Shown here: in pieces, positions 5,428 through 6,823 of the stretch
Layout of the letters: every line of letters starts with the position of its first letter
How positions within the stretch are numbered: position 1 is the first letter of the stretch
Assembly (NCBI GenBank): GCA_964627045.1
Contig: CAZVIK010000206.1
Location: 1 to 6,823, forward strand
Direction: 5' to 3'
Length of the DNA: 6,823 bases
Origin: CAZVIK01 sp964627045
GTDB taxonomy: Bacteria; Acidobacteriota; Terriglobia; Bryobacterales; Bryobacteraceae
Program-made: the position numbers and the translations under genes
The notes under the pieces: generated by a model
The model's database searches: none
What the model saw: the letters and a program-made list of their open reading frames with translations, nothing else
Told to the model about the DNA's origin: nothing

Positions 5428-6163
5428 AGTGCAGGACCTTCTTGAGATCCTCCCACGCCTCGCGTTTGGCCGCCTGATTGTACGGCCGCAGCAGGTAGGA
5501 CGGATGATAGGTCACCATCACCGGAATCTCGCGCCAGCGAAACCAGTTCCCGCGCAGCTTGGTCACACCTTCCTTCTTCCCGAGCAGCGCTTTGGTGGCC
5601 GTCGCTCCCAGCAGGCAGATCGCCTTCGGCCGGATCGCCGCGAGCTGTTTCACCAGGAACGCGCCGCAGGTCTCCATCTCGTCGGGCTCCGGCGTGCGGT
5701 TCCCTGGCGGCCGGCACTTCACCACGTTGCAGATGTAGACGTCCGGACGCCTCAGCGCCAGGCCCTCTTTCTTGGCCGTGCCCTCGATCATCTGCGTCAG
5801 CAGTTGTCCGGCTCGGCCCACGAACGGCAGCCCCTGCTCGTCTTCGTCGGCGCCGGGGCCTTCGCCCACGAACACCAGCTTCGCCCGTTCGTTGCCCGCC
5901 CCGAAAACGATCTTGGAGCGTCCCTCGTGCAGGCGGCAGCGGCGGCAATCGCCGATCTCCGCGCGAATCGCCTCCAGGAGCGCTTCCGTTTCAATCCGCT
6001 CGGGCTCTGGTCCGGCCGGTTCTTCCGGCGCCGCCACGGCCGGCTCCGCCTCTGGCGTCGCCGCCGTCTCTACTGCGGCCGCCGCTCCCTCGCGGCGATA
6101 CACCTCGCCTAGGCCGAGATCGCGATAGTAGAGAAGGTACTCGCGCAGCAGTTCCGGATTCAT
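5414..6163 (-). CDS. Family 4 uracil-DNA glycosylase with [4Fe-4S] cluster
   Basis: Removes uracil from DNA, leaving an abasic site. 249 residues. The four cluster cysteines are Cys73, Cys76, Cys150 and Cys166; the C-x2-C pair and the 16-residue spacing of the second pair match the Thermus enzyme (14, 17, 86, 102). The active-site loop GEGPGADEDEQG is at 100-111, followed by PFVGRAGQLL, and the second motif HPSYLLR is at 220-226. CNVVKCRPPGNRTPEPDE (145-162) is also typical. Residues 1-60 are an N-terminal extension: a short helix (NPELLREYLLYYRDLGL), then an Ala/Pro/Glu-rich linker before the catalytic domain. The start ATG overlaps the coaBC stop in ATGA and has no Shine-Dalgarno, so reinitiation by coupled ribosomes is likely. 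The gene sits directly before tmk. Confidence 0.95.
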   Translation of the reverse strand: MNPELLREYLLYYRDLGLGEVYRREGAAAAVETAATPEAEPAVAAPEEPAGPEPERIETEALLEAIRAEIGDCRRCRLHEGRSKIVFGAGNERAKLVFVGEGPGADEDEQGLPFVGRAGQLLTQMIEGTAKKEGLALRRPDVYICNVVKCRPPGNRTPEPDEMETCGAFLVKQLAAIRPKAICLLGATATKALLGKKEGVTKLRGNWFRWREIPVMVTYHPSYLLRPYNQAAKREAWEDLKKVLHYVYD

Positions 6164-6823
6164 CGCGCCGCGTGCAGCGCCAGCCGCAGCTTGAGCGCCT
6201 CGTCGAAGATGCGATCCGCCACTTCGCGCTTGGTGGCACGGGGCAACGCGATGGTGCCGCCGGCCGCCGTCACCAGGACGACCTCGTTGGTGTCGGACTC
6301 GAACCCCATGCCCTCCTGCCCGACCAGGTTCGCCACCACCATGTCGCAGTTCTTGGTTTGCAGCTTGCGGCGCGCTTCCTGCTTCAGATTCTCGGTTTCC
6401 GCCGCGAACCCGATCAGCAGCCGGTCTCCCTTGATCCGCCCGAGCTCGGCCAGAATGTCCGGCGTTGGATCCAGTTCCAGCGACACCCGCGCCGCCGTCT
6501 TTTTTACCTTCTGTGACGGCACTTCGGCGACGTGATAGTCGGCCACCGCCGCCGCTTTGATCAGAATCGTCGCCGGCTCCAGGTGCTCGAGCACCGCCTG
6601 CCGCATCTCGGCCGCCGTCCGGACGCGCACCAGCGCGACGCCCGAGGGTGCCGCCAGATGGACCGGCCCGGACACCAGCACCACGTGAGCCCCCCGCGCG
6701 GCCGCCGCGGCGGCCAGCGCGTAGCCCATCTTCCCGGAGGAAAGGTTGGAGATGAAGCGCAACGGATCGAGCGGCTCTTGGGTCGGCCCCGCCTTTACCA
6801 CCACGGTTTCGCCCGCCAGGTCC
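6160..6823 (-). CDS. coaBC: CoaBC, phosphopantothenoylcysteine synthetase domain; 5' part outside window
   Basis: The visible 220 residues are the C-terminal CoaB domain, which joins phosphopantothenate and cysteine using CTP in coenzyme A synthesis. Motifs in order: AGPTQEPLDP and FISNLSSGKMGYAL near the start (nucleotide binding and dimer region), IKAAAVADYHV, the lysine cluster SQKVKK, LDPTPDILAELG, LIGFAAETE, KNCDMVVANLV and FESDTNEVVLV. The reading frame runs off the right edge with no start codon; a GTG at 6804 is internal to the conserved first strand and is not a start. A fused N-terminal CoaC decarboxylase domain is expected from the family but not seen here. It is the first visible gene of the minus-strand operon. 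Confidence 0.95.
   Translation of the reverse strand, partial: DLAGETVVVKAGPTQEPLDPLRFISNLSSGKMGYALAAAAAARGAHVVLVSGPVHLAAPSGVALVRVRTAAEMRQAVLEHLEPATILIKAAAVADYHVAEVPSQKVKKTAARVSLELDPTPDILAELGRIKGDRLLIGFAAETENLKQEARRKLQTKNCDMVVANLVGQEGMGFESDTNEVVLVTAAGGTIALPRATKREVADRIFDEALKLRLALHAAR

Overview
The window is high-GC DNA with closely packed genes, and it reads like a draft or metagenome-derived contig: there are two runs of exactly ten N at 2946-2955 and 5299-5308. A secreted PEP-CTERM protein, an NmrA-type oxidoreductase-like protein and a tightly overlapping coaBC / family-4 uracil-DNA glycosylase / tmk / delta-prime block together suggest an environmental Gram-negative bacterium. Acidobacteriota of the Solibacter/Bryobacter type is my best guess. 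That assignment is inference; no rRNA or other taxonomic marker is present.

Layout from left to right. Positions 1-703 (minus) hold most of endonuclease IV (nfo), whose C-terminus lies beyond the left edge. A 278-base divergent spacer follows, with a long and potentially structured leader for the next gene. Positions 982-1656 (plus) encode a small exported PEP-CTERM protein. A 245-base spacer contains a strong GC hairpin (1743-1776) and a -10-like box (1890-1895) only six bases from the next ATG. Positions 1902-2696 (plus) encode an exported protein of unknown function. Positions 2769-3727 (plus) encode an NmrA/HSCARG-like NAD(P)-binding protein interrupted by the first N run. This gene meets the minus-strand operon tail to tail at 3724-3727, where both stop codons share one CTAG.

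The right half is a minus-strand operon read from right to left: coaBC (5' end cut off by the window edge), family-4 uracil-DNA glycosylase, tmk and the DNA polymerase III delta-prime gene. Every junction overlaps (4, 14 and 8 bases), so the genes are probably cotranscribed and translationally coupled. The set combines coenzyme A synthesis with dTTP supply, uracil removal from DNA and clamp loading. Nfo, at the other end of the window, would act on the abasic sites that the glycosylase makes.

The sequence needs care at the N runs. Both genes they interrupt are restored if the true gap length is 2 modulo 3, and two inserted bases give family-like protein in each case. Beside the second gap, tmk has an in-frame TAA and a Val where the conserved TREPGGT motif is expected, most likely contig-end base errors. 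I found no CRISPR array, mobile element, tRNA or rRNA, and no clearly new multi-gene system. The less ordinary items are the leader at 892-933, the probable leaderless promoter at 1890-1895, the uncharacterised secreted protein, and the two defects (tmk stop, Arg in the PEP-CTERM membrane segment).
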